This document shows positions 33,392-44,932 of a stretch of DNA of 64,000 nt, one piece after another. Below the pieces are notes generated by a model, which saw only the letters and a list, made by a program, of their open reading frames with translations, had not been told where the DNA came from and did not search any database. Position numbers and translations under genes: made by a program. This DNA comes from Erodium maritimum (lineage: Eukaryota; Streptophyta; Magnoliopsida; Geraniales; Geraniaceae). Where the stretch lies: positions 33,908,252-33,972,251 of the forward strand of contig OY997592.1 in NCBI GenBank assembly GCA_963921825.1, written 5' to 3'. The number at the start of each line of letters is the position of its first letter. Positions within the stretch are counted from its first letter, which is position 1.

Positions 33392-35827
33392 AATTCCAAA
33401 TCCAAATCGTCGCCGGTCTCTTCAACGCAGGCTTGGAGCCCCAACTCCACCACTACCGTGAGAAACCTGCCCCTCTATACCCACATCTTATTTTCTCTAC
33501 CTTTTTCGTGAATTAGAGATTGGGAAAATCCAATGCTGTTACTATGTGTTTTTGGTTGATTGGTCCTTCGGCCCTTGAAATGGTTGTTTTGTGTCGCTTC
33601 CAGCATAACTTATTTAGGGTTTCTACTGGTCTTGGTTTTTTTATAGGATACCATTCTTGTCCAATTTATAGGATACCATTCTTGTCCAATTTTGTTTTCC
33701 GAATTCCTGAACATGATTATTTCTTGGTAAGCTATATATTTTGATACTATTATGTGTCTTATTTGAAGAACAAAATCAACTGAATCGAGATCATATTGAG
33801 CTTCTAAAGGATGAAAGGTAAAATATCTCCACCATGATGGATGTTTCTGAGAAGGGGTATTTATTTCTTCTCTCTTTCTTTCTTTTTTCCTTTTTTTGTT
33901 CTGATTCTTCATATGTTGATGAAAAGGTTCTATTTATCGTGAACAACTTTGGCAGCTGACAATAATTGGTATTCATGACTGGCATGCAATATTTTCTATC
34001 ATAATGATGTACATTTTGATTTTTTTTATGGTATAGATTTTTATTCGCTTTGTTTGGTTGGATTTTTGGTTACCTGATTTTGTGGATATTGATTTGGTTT
34101 GTTGGTTCGTGAACTTGGAGCGGTTGAGATGAGAAGATATATGAGAGAAGGAATTTATAATGCCGTGTCCAAACTTAATGTTTAGTTTATTAGTTTGTTG
34201 AGGATTGTGGAGCTGGTTTATGATGGAAAGAGTTGTTTTTATTGATTAAATCTGTATGTTGTAGGAACTTGAGGATGGGTACTATGATGATTATGTGGAC
34301 GAAGAGCCGCACGAAGGTGGAGAGGAATATGAATATGAGGAAGAAGATAAGCTAACCCATAAGGAGGAGTTATTGTACCTTGGATCAAGGGAAAGAATAG
34401 AAGCATCTGTTAGGAAGCCTTTTCCTGGTATGACAGTAATCCCATATTTTATAGCAACATTTTCTAGGAATCTTGATTCGCTTTGTTTGGTTTGTTTTTT
34501 AGTTAATTTTTGTGAATGATGATTAATTAGTTGGGTAGTGAATTTGTAGTAGTAGAGCTGAGGAGATATGACATAGAAAATGTATCTATAATTCAATATC
34601 CAAACTTAGTATTTAAGTTGTTAGTTTAATAAAGATTGTGGTGCTGTTTTATGATGAAAGAGTTGTTTTTGTTGATTAAATTTGTATGTTGTTAGTATAG
34701 GAACTTTAAGATGAGTAATGTGATGATTAGTAAAAGCTTTTTTCCTGGTATGATAGTCATCTCACATTTTATATCTACATTTTCTTGAATTCAAGTTCGT
34801 TTTGTCATTTCAAAGCTCATGATGTTATGATCCCCGATTGTTTGTTGAGTCCGGAGGTCGTTTAAGTTTTTTATTTGGAAAATGGGTTTCGTGTTTCAGA
34901 AACAAAACATTAAATTTTGTACCTTATTTGAGCCGGGAATATAAAAAGCTACCGAGGTTCAAGTGTGGAGAGGCATGTATTATAGCCCGACGAGGACACC
35001 ATTGAAAATGCTTATTATATCCTCACGTGGTTCTCTTATTCATGAACATATACAATTATGTTTTTTTAATTACCTGTATATGAGAGTTTTTTTTTAATCA
35101 CAGGTAAATGAGTTGTTATCTGCCATTATGATTAGCATAAGGAACACATAAAATTTTAAACAGTATGAAAGGCTTTGAACTATATGATCTTCATCTACAT
35201 GTCTATGTAGGAGATTCATGGAAAAGATTATTGTTTATATAGAGCACTGGTCCATATTCCTATCAGCAAATAAAGAAAATTGCACTAATGAGTACCACGT
35301 CCCCACTTCCTTTGTTGCTATGGAGTTATACATTGTACGAGTTTTACCTCAGTTGTTAACGACTTTTTTTATCATTATTTATGGATCTTTATTCTAACTG
35401 ATGGAACGTGTGTTGATTCTGGAATTTGAGTTGTGGGTCTTGCCAAATATGTGATTACCATAATGTTTTTTGAGGGTTTTAAAATTTTCGTGGATTCAAA
35501 TTTGTGTTTTTTGAGGGTTTTAGCTTGCCATAGGTAGAACTTGTATCTGCTGCTAGAAATTAATTTGTGGAATTATAGTTTCAATATTGCTTTCTGAATT
35601 GAAATTTGGGTTTTGTGGGAATAAAGTAAACATTCTCTGGAGGATTATCTACAGAATATGCTGTCGTTTCCCTTATATAAGTCGTCTTATGTAAATTTAG
35701 GTTTTAATGATGTATTTCTACTCATTGGTTCATATAATTCTTTCAGCTCTGCGAACACTATCCTCAGATGAATTAAGCAGACATGTTGAGTTGGAAAAGA
35801 GATCCATTCAGCTTTCACTAGAGGAAG
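33392..35827 (+). CDS. Exons of an unrecognised host gene (partial, possibly broken)
   Basis: Four segments look like exons. 33392-33457 reads QIVAGLFNAGLEPQLHHY with a CC|GTGAGA donor. 33769-33817 reads NQLNRDHIELLKDE with AG and GTAAAA borders, and joins the first in phase. 34265-34427 is an acidic stretch (YYDDYVDEEPHEGGEEYEYE) followed by LTHKEELLYLGSRERIEASV, with a TGTAG acceptor and GTATGA donor. 35747-35827 reads RTLSSDELSRHVELEKRSIQ, has a TTTCAG acceptor and GTATTT donor, and joins the third in phase. The second and third do not join in phase as drawn, so a missed microexon or a one-base lesion must lie between. The acidic-plus-basic third exon faintly recalls SPT2-type chromatin proteins, but I would not name it. 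The 5' part may have been cut off by the gypsy insertion ending at 33246. Confidence 0.4.
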
Positions 35828-36085
35828 GTATTTATAAATTGTGGCTTTATTTTCAAGGTTTTCCATGATAATATACTGTCCATAACTATAATTACGATAT
35901 TTAATAGGGAATCACATAGTACTTAACTTGCATACTTGGATAAAGAATCATTATTGAATATTTGTACGATTATTTGTTGTTCACAATTTAACATTTTGAG
36001 AATCATGGATTGGATGGTTTAGCAAGGATTGAAACCGACCAGTTGATCTATTGGTTAATGTTACTGTGGCATATATCTATATATA
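35828..36085. other. AT-rich host sequence, no exon seen
   Basis: Probable intron or flank downstream of the last recognised exon of the unnamed gene. No repeat shared with the rest of the window was found. Confidence 0.35.
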
Positions 36086-36087
36086 TG

Positions 36088-36247
36088 GTGAATCCTGTAG
36101 ACCATCCCCATGGGGGTGGCGAGGGGAGAGCCCCGATTGGTAGAAAACAACCCGCAACCCCATGGGGGTATCCCGCACCTGGAAGAAGAACTAGAAAAAG
36201 GAAAAAAATATAGCGATAATTTGATTCTTCGTCGCCGTAGTAAATAG
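36088..36247 (+). pseudogene. rpl2: Nuclear insert of chloroplast rpl2 (3' end)
   Basis: The translation [18 protein letters not shown] followed by [19 protein letters not shown] is the C-terminal end of plastid ribosomal protein L2, and the DNA continues through the equivalent of the SDNLILRRRSK end to the natural TAG near 36245. One extra A in the run AGGAAAAAAATATAG shifts the frame and creates an early stop. Only about 160 bp of plastid-like DNA is present. This is a typical nuclear plastid insertion without function. A mitochondrial rpl2 origin is less likely from the wording of the C-terminus. Confidence 0.88.
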
Positions 36248-37459
36248 GGGAAGGGTATCGGATGGTTTGGTCATTGTCATTTCAAGATACTGAAGTAAAA
36301 TACTTTTTGCTTGTCCTAGATTTTTGTTTCATTGTCTTCTGATCATATATGCATTGAAGAAGGTTTTTATTCCTGTACATCTGAATTGATCCTACAATTA
36401 TTTGTCAGTTAGTGTTAGTTGAAGAAACTTCTTTGACATTTCAGATACGATTAAAGTAGACTGCAATGGAGTTTAAATTGATCAAGAGCAGCTAGCATGT
36501 GTTTTGTTATGAAGTCGATCTTACGGTTCTTTATAAATAATATTTGTAACATAGGTAGCAGTCCTTTGTTGTCAGTTTTGCTCAGTCTGCACCTACTACT
36601 GTCTGCCTGCATCTGACCCTATACAAATTCATTGATATTGTTTTTGTGATTGTGATTTTGGAATATGTAAGTATGGGTGTTGCATTTGCATTAGGTGAGG
36701 TATGTTGCTTAGATTCGTTTTGTAGAAGGGAAAGGTTTGAAATGAATAGGATTTGGAGTGTACAAATGAATGTGCCTTCTATGGAGTTCACTGCCCCGAC
36801 CTATATATGTGCCACGACTCTTCCTCAACATATTGGTGTAATTCGAATAAGGTTAGTATTTCGATTTTGTTAGTCGTATTGTTGTTATTCTGGTTCTGGT
36901 TCCAATTCCGTTTGTCAATATTTGGCCGAAATAGCTTTTTTACAACTCATTTCTCCTATTTGTTACATTGGTTTTTGTTCAGATATTTACTATCACTGCC
37001 AGTAGGAATGCATTAAGAAGTTTCTTTGTGAGGTGTTTCTCGAAAATGTTTCTGTCTGTTGAAACAAATCGTAAGTTTTCCAAATTTTATTTGCTTTTTT
37101 TATTCTCCTATATTAAATTTTTTTTTTGTAGAAGCATTCAGAATCGTTGCAAAAAACTATATACCTGACGATAGGGGTACTTGAATGGTCTATTATGCTC
37201 TTGCATATGTTGAATATGATTATCTTGTCTGCATTTAGAATGACATAGTTCCTAAGGTTGGCTCCGAGGAACTATGATCTTAACATATTTAATTACGTGG
37301 GTTGAATTAAATGTTGAATGTTTACTGTTTAAATTTTATGGTTTCTATGCGAATGTGACTTGTTGGGTTTTATGTATTGATTAGTGATTTCCCTCTGCAT
37401 TTGATATTGAGATGTCATAATATCTACTTTGTTTGTTACTGCATGTTATACCAACCGTT

Positions 37460-37525
37460 AGTCTTCAGAGTGATCTTGCTGTGGAGCTTGTGATGGCCCT
37501 TGAAGAAGAGTCTGGGTTTGATATC
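37460..37525 (+). pseudogene. Acyl-carrier-protein-like fragment lacking the DSL site
   Basis: The frame reads SLQSDL-AVELVMALEEES-GFDI. This resembles the core of mitochondrial-type acyl carrier proteins, where the conserved GLDSLDTVE segment carries the phosphopantetheine serine. Here the residues between DL and VE are missing, so the attachment serine is absent. No other part of the gene was recognised nearby. The match is short and could be coincidental. Confidence 0.35.
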
Positions 37526-38399
37526 TGTTGTTGCCTTTATTTCTTCTCATCACCAAGCAAAGTAGGGGAAGCATTTGGATTTTCCTAGTTCATTTTCAGT
37601 GAGAACTTAACTACATCAGCAGAATTCTCAACCCTTGACAAGTTTCGTTCGGTTTATATTACTTGAAATCATAATTTTTTCCCCTAATGTATACTGTGTG
37701 TAGTTAAAAGAGTTGTATAAAGCCAGATATTATTTGACAAGCCTCACATTTTTATTACACCCTACAAGTTTTCCCTTAGTCAGATTATGGTTGTATGGTT
37801 TATTACACCTGATTGCCAATTGTAAACTGTCACGCCCCAATTTCAGCGAACCGAAACTGGGGACGCGAACGTTTAAAAAGTTACAATTCTGAAACCTGTT
37901 TTCGATAAATCACTTTAAAAGTCAGTTTAGTTCCACAAAAGAATGTTATTTACATCTCAAAATAAAAGTCCCACACTTGGACAAAACGAGATACACGTCT
38001 CTAGACTCAAAACACCCAGCAACCCGCTTCAAGCTCTTCAAGCTTCAGAAGCTCACCTAGTCCAGACTACGAACGGTACCTGTAGGAAAAACAGCTAGGG
38101 GTGAGCGTTCGCTCACCACCACAGATAACATACTGACTATGGCATAATTAGCAGACAAAGTCGGTGACACCAACCACGACCCAAAAGATACACACACGAC
38201 CAGAACTTTCCTCAACTGACTCAACACTCGGATACGTTAAGTAGACCCCACACTACGATCGACGACCTCCTCCAAGACACGACTGACCACACAATACCAA
38301 ACAAGATCACAAAGGATCGCAAAACGGCTGCTCAGTAACCAATCCCTGTCTCTCGCCCTTTACCGATCATAGACGTGGTCAGGCGGTCGACCTGTCGCG

Positions 38400-38560
38400 C
38401 AACTTCTCCCGATCCCAGCGGGAGGCTAACCCACAACCTCTCCGCTTCACCCGATCCCAGTCGGGTGGTTAGCCACACCCGCGCGTCCTTCCCCCGATCC
38501 CAGTCGGGGAGCTAGCCCACAACCCCTCCGCTTCTCCCGATCCCAGTCGGGAGGCTAGCT
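38400..38560 (-). repeat. TCCCGATCCCAGTCGGG tandem units
   Basis: Four units of about 45 bp, each holding the imperfect palindrome CCCGATCCCAGTCGGG followed by a CTAGCC-type box. They occupy the slot that in other family-L LTRs holds 57-bp or 119-bp arrays. Confidence 0.8.
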
Positions 38561-39217
38561 ACACCACACAACCTCCACCAGTAACCAGTAACCAATCACA
38601 ATCACAAACAAGTTCAAACAGACAGTAACGACACCGGTGACAACTCCACAGGCACTCAAGGCCGACAAGACACCAACAACCAAACACAGGTTCAACAACC
38701 CTACGGGCCCTCATGGCCACCTAAGACACCAACGGTAAAGTACGGGTTCACAACCCCACGGGCACTCACGGCCACCCAAAACACCGAAACGACAACACGG
38801 GCTCTCATGGCCACCCAAGACTCAGCAATAAATAACACGGGCTCTCAAGGCCACCCAAACCCGACAATAAATAATACGGCTCTCAAGGCCACCCAAACTC
38901 AATCAATAAATAATACACAACAACCTCCGGCATAAACGATGCCTACAACAGTTCTAAGATCACTAGTTTCACAATCAACCTCCGGGCATGGGCATATGCC
39001 TCCAGTACTCCTAATATCAACAGTTTCACAACCAACCTCCGGGCATGATCATATGCCTCCAGTAAATCAATTATCGCTAAGTTCTCTGCTCCTACGACAC
39101 TACTAAGTGTCACATGCTTTTCTCATAATTACTAAGTTCCCGTAACATGCTTTTCTGATAAACGCTACAATCCCGTACCATGCTCTTCTAATATTTAAAT
39201 AAACCTACTCAACCCAC

Positions 39218-40905
39218 TGTTAGTCTTAGTGCCCGTAGTTCAATCCTAAATGTCCAAATGTATATATCATCGTTAGCAATAAAATTAAAGCGGCTTTATA
39301 TTACTTATGTGTTGGAGTAATATATCGATGTGTGCTCTGATCTATGCCCACCATGCGAATAGAACCATAGATCGAGATAGATCACACTCGATGGGTCCCT
39401 AGTCAACAAAGCTTCACTAGAAGCGACTAGTATGAAAGATGGCTCTTTATGGCTTACGTTCTGTTAGTCATTGGAATGGGATTCCGGAGTCTGATCATAG
39501 ATATCATGTGGGACATGATATTGGACGACCCGCCCTGAATATGTGCCATAGATTAAGTCATGAACATATTCAGTGTTGTAGCTTGTTATGTATCCTTAGA
39601 CCAAGGAGTCTTTGTGATCGCTATGTAGTCAACAACTGAGTTTGACCTGAGCCTAACGTTGTCCGTAACAGGGCTTCCATAACGGCCAGGATTGGCTTGG
39701 GGACGGGCTACATGAGTAACACGAAAGACGGCTAAGGGATTTATCCCTCGTACTAAGGTATGGGAAAGATATCGGTTCTCGGCCGCTTGATCGAGAGTGA
39801 CTGGAAGAATAGCATGGCCATGCACATGATACTGGGTATCATATCTTCAGTCATCTCACATATCAAGGAACGGTGATTGAGAATAATAAGGATGACGGCT
39901 CTATGCCTTATCTCAATCAGGATATCGGAGATAAAAGGATAATGACAGGGACGACGGAAAGGTTAGAATCGACAGGGTCGATTCGCTATGCAGTGTCAGG
40001 CAATACTAAAGTCTCGTTAGTTGCCACTTAAATAGGATCAAGTAAAATGGGATTTTACGTTGATCTATTGACATGCATAAACCTAAGGGTCACACCGGAG
40101 GATGAAACTCATTGACACATATATGGAGAATGGCCAAAAGGGAGTTGTCTCGGGATATGACCAAAACTGGGTTTTGGGTCATGTGCCCGTAAGTGAATAG
40201 GACTTTACGGATCGAGACAAGGCTTGGAGTCTTGGGATTGATCGCGTCGGATAATGTTGGACATTTCCGGTATGGAAGGCTTGGAGGCGATGAGCGAATC
40301 ACGGGACCTCGTTGGAAATGGCCATGGGACATGTTCCAAGAGGCCCATGAAAGGCCCATGCAACCAAGGCCCATGGAACTAATTAATCAAGTCTTGATTA
40401 ATTAGTACTAAGTAAGCAAGACAAGGATTAAGGTGTTGGTGATTCACCACCTAACCCAATCTTGTCTTGCCATACTTTGTCCTATTTACACCTTACTTGA
40501 CACCATACTTGTCCCATGCCTTTAGTTGGACAAGTATGGGTTTTGTTATGTTTAAGTCATCTTTTTTCAACATAACAAACACAAGACAAGAATAGGAAAC
40601 ACATTTTCTCTCCCTCTTCCATGGCCATTTCGGGTTTGGCTAGTTTCCACCTCCATGTTTGTGTTCTTGAGTCCTCAAAGAGAAGAACTACGTGGCTTTG
40701 ATTCCCATGTGGACACGTAGGCGTCTTGGAGACTCAAGCCAATCATTCGTTAACCGGTGTTCTTGTTTTGGTAAGAACTAGTGCTGAATTTTTCTCCTGT
40801 TAATCCATTCTTTGTTAGTTGTTTCATGGTTTTAATTGTCTCTTGGTTTTCATTGATTTTCCGCTGCGAGTTGGTTCATCTCCAACCCTACCTCGAGACC
40901 CAACA
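39218..40905 (+). mobile_element. Copia solo LTR (1688 bp) with TSD CCCAC
   Basis: TGTTAGTCTTAGTGCCC to GAGACCCAACA, flanked by CCCAC at 39213-39217 and 40906-40910. Removing it restores the family-L sequence CTCAACCCACGACACC seen in reverse complement near 14265. It is nearly identical to the LTR at 23998-25684. Confidence 0.95.
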
Positions 40906-41789
40906 CCCACGACACCCCGGTGTCACATGCAATTCTACAGTTAACTTTCCCTAGTCAGGGCCGAGATCCGGCTACTTTTCCCTACCTCGAAAGCAACTCC
41001 AGAAGCGCTCCACTAAACCCGAGATGAATCGCAGTCACTCGCCGAGCCTCCCTTTGCCTTGGTCCGCAGCACGATCTAAAAGAACACAGATTTAACTCAC
41101 TTTAAACTAGTACGAACCGGTCGAAAATAAATAACTCAAAGCCCAAAATAATAACGGTTCCGCCGTTAAGTTAACGGCTACGATTTGTCCATTTTAAACT
41201 TGACAGTTGTCGTTTACACTCGAGCGGGATAAAAGTCGGGTTACGACGGATCGGGTTCGAGCACCCGCGCACCGAACCCAGGTTTGATCTAAACCCAGTT
41301 TAAACCCCTTTTTAACTTAAAACCGTCGTTGAACTCCCTTGCTTTAATTAATTCCGTCTTTGATTTTAAAACAAAACGGTTTCCTTCCGTTCGTTTCCAA
41401 ACTCGATATTTTGGTCCAGAACCCTTATAAAATCGATTTGATTTCGCTTCCCCCCTTTTCGATTTAACTTAACTCGAGTCTAACCTTAATAAACGACTTT
41501 CGTTTTTAAAACCCGTTTAACCTAAGCCGATATAGTTTTATCGATAATTAAATTACGTCCAAACGGTACGGATTTAATCTTCAAACTAACACTGATTTCG
41601 TTTTACAAACAGTTTGAACCCAACCCATTCGTACTTAAATCTATTCAAAACATAAGAATAATTATATCGATAACTTATATTTTGTCGATCTTTACAAAAT
41701 CAGATTTACACGATTACAACAATCCTTTAAACAACCAGATCTACGTTTTTCTATTCCGTTCCCTTCCATTTCGGGAGCTCCGTTCCATC

Positions 41790-42420
41790 CCGACCAGATT
41801 TGAACGAACTCGAGAAAAGGGAAAGCGAAGAAGAAGAACGGTTCTGCTTGGTCCGGCCGACCACCGGCGCCGGTCCGCCGAGCTTCCACGGGCCGAGAAC
41901 TAACCGTGAGGAAACGGTGGCGGCGGTGGACGGCGGTGCATGGCGGCGTCGGCGCGGGTCCGGACGACTCGTCCCGTTCCGGATCTGGCGAGCTCGCCGG
42001 CGACAGAGCTCGGTTCGTGTCTCGGACGGGCAGATCGTTGACGGGAAGAGGGCGGCGGCGCGTTAGGGCTCGGACGGGACGGTGGTGGACGGCCTGTTCT
42101 TCGGCGGGGACGGGGACGACGGCGTGGGGAGCTCGGTGGCGGACGGTGGCCGGAGCTGGTGAGGAAGACAAAGGAGAAGGATGAGGCAGCGAGCTCGGGG
42201 ACGGGGTTGTGTGGCTGACCGGAGCGGTGACGGGGTCGGGACGGAGGAGAAGAGGACGGGACGGTGCACGGCGACAGAGGTGGCGGTCGGAACGATGGTG
42301 GACGGTGTCGGTTTCGCCGGAGAAGACGAGAGAGGAGAGAGAGGGAGTGAGGGTCGGGTAAAGAGAGAGAGGGTAGAGGGCGGCTGTGTTGTGAGGGTGA
42401 GTTAGGGTTTCTGAGGTAAG
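41790..42420 (-). promoter_or_regulatory. GC-rich, CpG-rich leader inside the minus-strand LTR
   Basis: A sharp island of GC- and CpG-rich sequence in an AT-rich neighbourhood. On the minus strand a TATATAA box lies at 42427-42433, followed by AAACCCTAACTCACCC and CTCTCTCT tracts like a plant 5' leader, then the GC-rich block. Long stop-free frames here (for example minus 41900-42541) are proline/arginine-rich and look compositional. No protein family was recognised. Confidence 0.5.
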
Positions 42421-42426
42421 GGTGGG

Positions 42427-42433
42427 TTATATA
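42427..42433 (-). promoter_or_regulatory. TATA box candidate TATATAA
   Basis: On the minus strand, GGGTATATAACCC lies about 170 bp inside the LTR start and is followed by pyrimidine-rich leader-like sequence. It is the best core-promoter candidate in this LTR. Confidence 0.45.
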
Positions 42434-42799
42434 CCCAGGTCTGACCAGATTGGGCCTCAGCTGGGCTGGGCTGGGCCTGCGCGCCTGGCATGGTCCAGAC
42501 CTGCTTTCTTTTTTTTTTCTTTTTTTTTGCACTCGTTTCAAAAACTTACCCTAAGGTTTTCGTTTGCAAATTAATACCCTAACGAAACGGAGCGGGTTTT
42601 ACATAAACTGAACAGTAAACAACGGTAAAACCAGTAAGATTGGATTTACACCTATTACATGACCGCCTATAGAACAAAACATTACATATCTAACTCCAAC
42701 AGTTATATCTCATTTACCGATCCTTACACCATACACCGCGCATCGCGCGGTCTCCACACCTAGTAATCATAATAATGACAATACAGAAATTCAAAGTAA

Positions 42800-43955
42800 C
42801 AAGAAAATAGTACTTGAAAATCAAAAGTTTGGAACAACTCGAGGCATTCTAATCCTTTTTTCTTAAGACACTTTATTTCCCTGTAATGACAGGGGTCTCC
42901 CTACACCAACTTAATGTAAGATAACTCAACTTGTGAAGAGAAATCACCAAGAATACAAGTGTGGGAGATCAAACGGAAAAAAGATAATTTGTGATTTTCG
43001 GTGTTTATGGTATGTTTTTCCATACAAAAATTGATTTAGTAGGTTGATATAAATACGCTTTGGGTTATGAGTAATAAAGAAATTTTATAGGAAATCCCAT
43101 AAAATCCTATCATGACCTAACTTTTCTGTTAATAAGTCAAATCCAATTTTAAGAAAAGAAAATAAAATACAATGAACACGGATGACAATGGACCTGATAC
43201 CTAAGGCTCGGTTATCTCGAGGAATAGGGGTCGGGGTAACAATGAACCTGGTACCTAACCTGGATCTCCGAGCCCTCACCTGAGATGCCAGGCAGGAGCC
43301 CGCGATAGGCCCCCTAGGTGGTTCGTCACGAAAGCTTCGATTTTTGTACACGGGAACATCCAACGAGGGGATGGTGGAGATCAGCTCTCTGCTGACTCGA
43401 TTGCTACCCTACTGGCAAGGGAGAATGGTGGAAGTGGAGGTGGTGGCTGCGACCACCCATGAGCGCGAGCTGTGGAAGCTCCGGCACCTTGGGTTCGTAG
43501 GAGCACATCTGCTAGAGTACGGGCAAGGGGGGAGCCTGTATCTGGTTGGCTGGTAAATTCACAGGCAGGGGAGATGCGCCGTTGGGAGGAATGATGCGCC
43601 ACTTGAGCATCGGGGACTGGCTCTGGGAGGGGTTCTTAGACGATGCTTTGCCTCCCACCACCACTATTGTTGTCGAGGTCCCTCGGGATCTCCGGTATCC
43701 CATTCCTCCCCCTGCCTTCTTACTTTGCCCTTGGGGCGTCACAATACCGTTTACGACGGTTCTAGTATTTCAAGGTCCAGTGAACTAGTGTTCGCTCATA
43801 CTGGCCTTTTATGGTCGAGGAGCATGTTCCTCGAGGCATTTCGATGTAATCATTCATTAATCAGTTATAAAATTACAATTTTTCGTTATAAAATTACAAT
43901 TTTTCGTTAAAAATATGAATAAAATGTATTTTACAAATCACATTTTTTCCCAACA
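42800..43955. mobile_element. Copia LTR remnant interrupted by an unidentified GC-rich segment
   Basis: 42960-43175 and 43915-43955 match the copia LTR at 6160-6426 and end in ATTTTTTCCCAACA. Between them, about 43178-43840, lies GC-richer sequence absent from the other copy. It includes a 70-codon frame (43344-43556) that I do not recognise. Either this copy has an insertion or the 6.2 kb copy has a deletion. No TSD is evident. Confidence 0.5.
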
Positions 43956-44423
43956 GTATTTTCCCGGATTCTCTCCTTTACGAGTAATATCCGGTGAGTG
44001 CATTTTTTGAGTTACCTTTAGAGTTGATCTTTCATCTCTTTTGGGTTGGTGGACACGAATTGCTCGGACTCGCTAGGCTAAAAGATTTACCGGAGTCTCT
44101 CATGACATTGTTCACTAACACGATACGAGGATCCTTTTTTAATCATTCTTCTGCTTTGTCGATTGTGTTTGTTGTTTTATTTTTAACCTTTGTTGGACTT
44201 TATCATTTCAATACATTTATTTCTTTTTAACTAAAGAAAAATTGTGAGTTGTGAACCAATTAATACTCATGGTTGTTCATTCCATATCTCCCTTTTTTTG
44301 CACTGTCCTCATTGCTCTCGGTTGGTTAAATTTGATTGCATTTACGTGTGGTTGGTTAATTGGTTGTTAAGGGATTTATTCAAGTTCCGCATTGGTGCCC
44401 TTCTTTTCTTTCTTGTTTTCTAG
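43956..44423. other. AT-rich intergenic, no gene seen
   Basis: No exon or shared repeat was recognised between the copia remnant and the LINE insertions. Confidence 0.35.
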
Positions 44424-44432
44424 CGTATTCTT

Positions 44433-44649
44433 TATTTTTTGATAAGCGGATTTTCATTGATAATCAGAATGTTAAAGGATAGTACATTGATAAGATCGAT
44501 ACCACTTCTGTGGGAAGGATTGATCAAAGATCAGAACAAAATTAAAAACATAACTTGCTATGCAAGCAAGAACAAAAACAACACACATATGATCAGCAAG
44601 AACAATAAACCAAAGAAACTATCTGATCGCTCCGATTGGTATTTAACAA
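44433..44649 (-). mobile_element. 5'-truncated LINE tail, minus strand
   Basis: Begins on the plus strand with a T-run and GATAAGCGGATTTTCATTGA, the reverse complement of a common plant LINE 3' end (AATCCGCTTATC plus A-tail). Flanked by CGTATTCTT at 44424-44432 and 44650-44658, a 9-bp target duplication. Only about 217 bp remain, typical of abortive target-primed reverse transcription. Confidence 0.65.
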
Positions 44650-44932
44650 CGTATTCTTAGGATGTGCATACTCTCAAATTCTCTCAACCTGCTACAGTAC
44701 TCCTTCCATTGCTACAATGCTCCTTGTTGAAGATCTTCATCTTCCATCTATCTCACGGTGTTGTGTCCAGGATGGCGCCACGCCTCGCCATCGGACCACA
44801 GTCGACCTTCCTCCTCCTTCATCCCTTCTTCTAAACCAGTACCACGATCCTCACTCCTCACTTGTTTACATAACCTCCTCTGTTTTAGTAGAAACACACC
44901 TTCAACTTCAAGCTCTCACAAGTTAGTTACAA

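Larger units (their letters stand above)
37828..42603 (-). mobile_element. Family-L solo LTR, minus strand, GC-rich variant, TSD TAAAC
   Basis: Plus-strand ends are TGTCACGCCCC (37828) and GGGTTTTACA (42603), flanked by TAAAC at 37823-37827 and 42604-42608. On the minus strand it starts TGTAAAACCCGCTCCG, similar to TGTAATAACCACTCCCG in its relatives. From 37828 to about 41090 it follows the family (palindrome 38100-38117; TCCCGATCCCAGTCGGG units 38400-38560; GGCCATGAG units 38640-38900; stem-loops). Beyond that, the LTR-start half is a different sequence with a GC-rich block (41800-42400). A copia solo LTR is nested at 39218-40905, leaving about 3.1 kb of own sequence. Confidence 0.85.

Noticed and set aside
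36010..36213. A functional ribosomal protein L2 gene
   Set aside because: Only the last part of plastid rpl2 is present, with a frameshift and no transit peptide or start.
41900..42541. A 213-codon proline/arginine-rich frame on the minus strand
   Set aside because: It lies in the GC-rich LTR block where stops are rare by composition, overlaps other long frames on both strands, and shows no domain.
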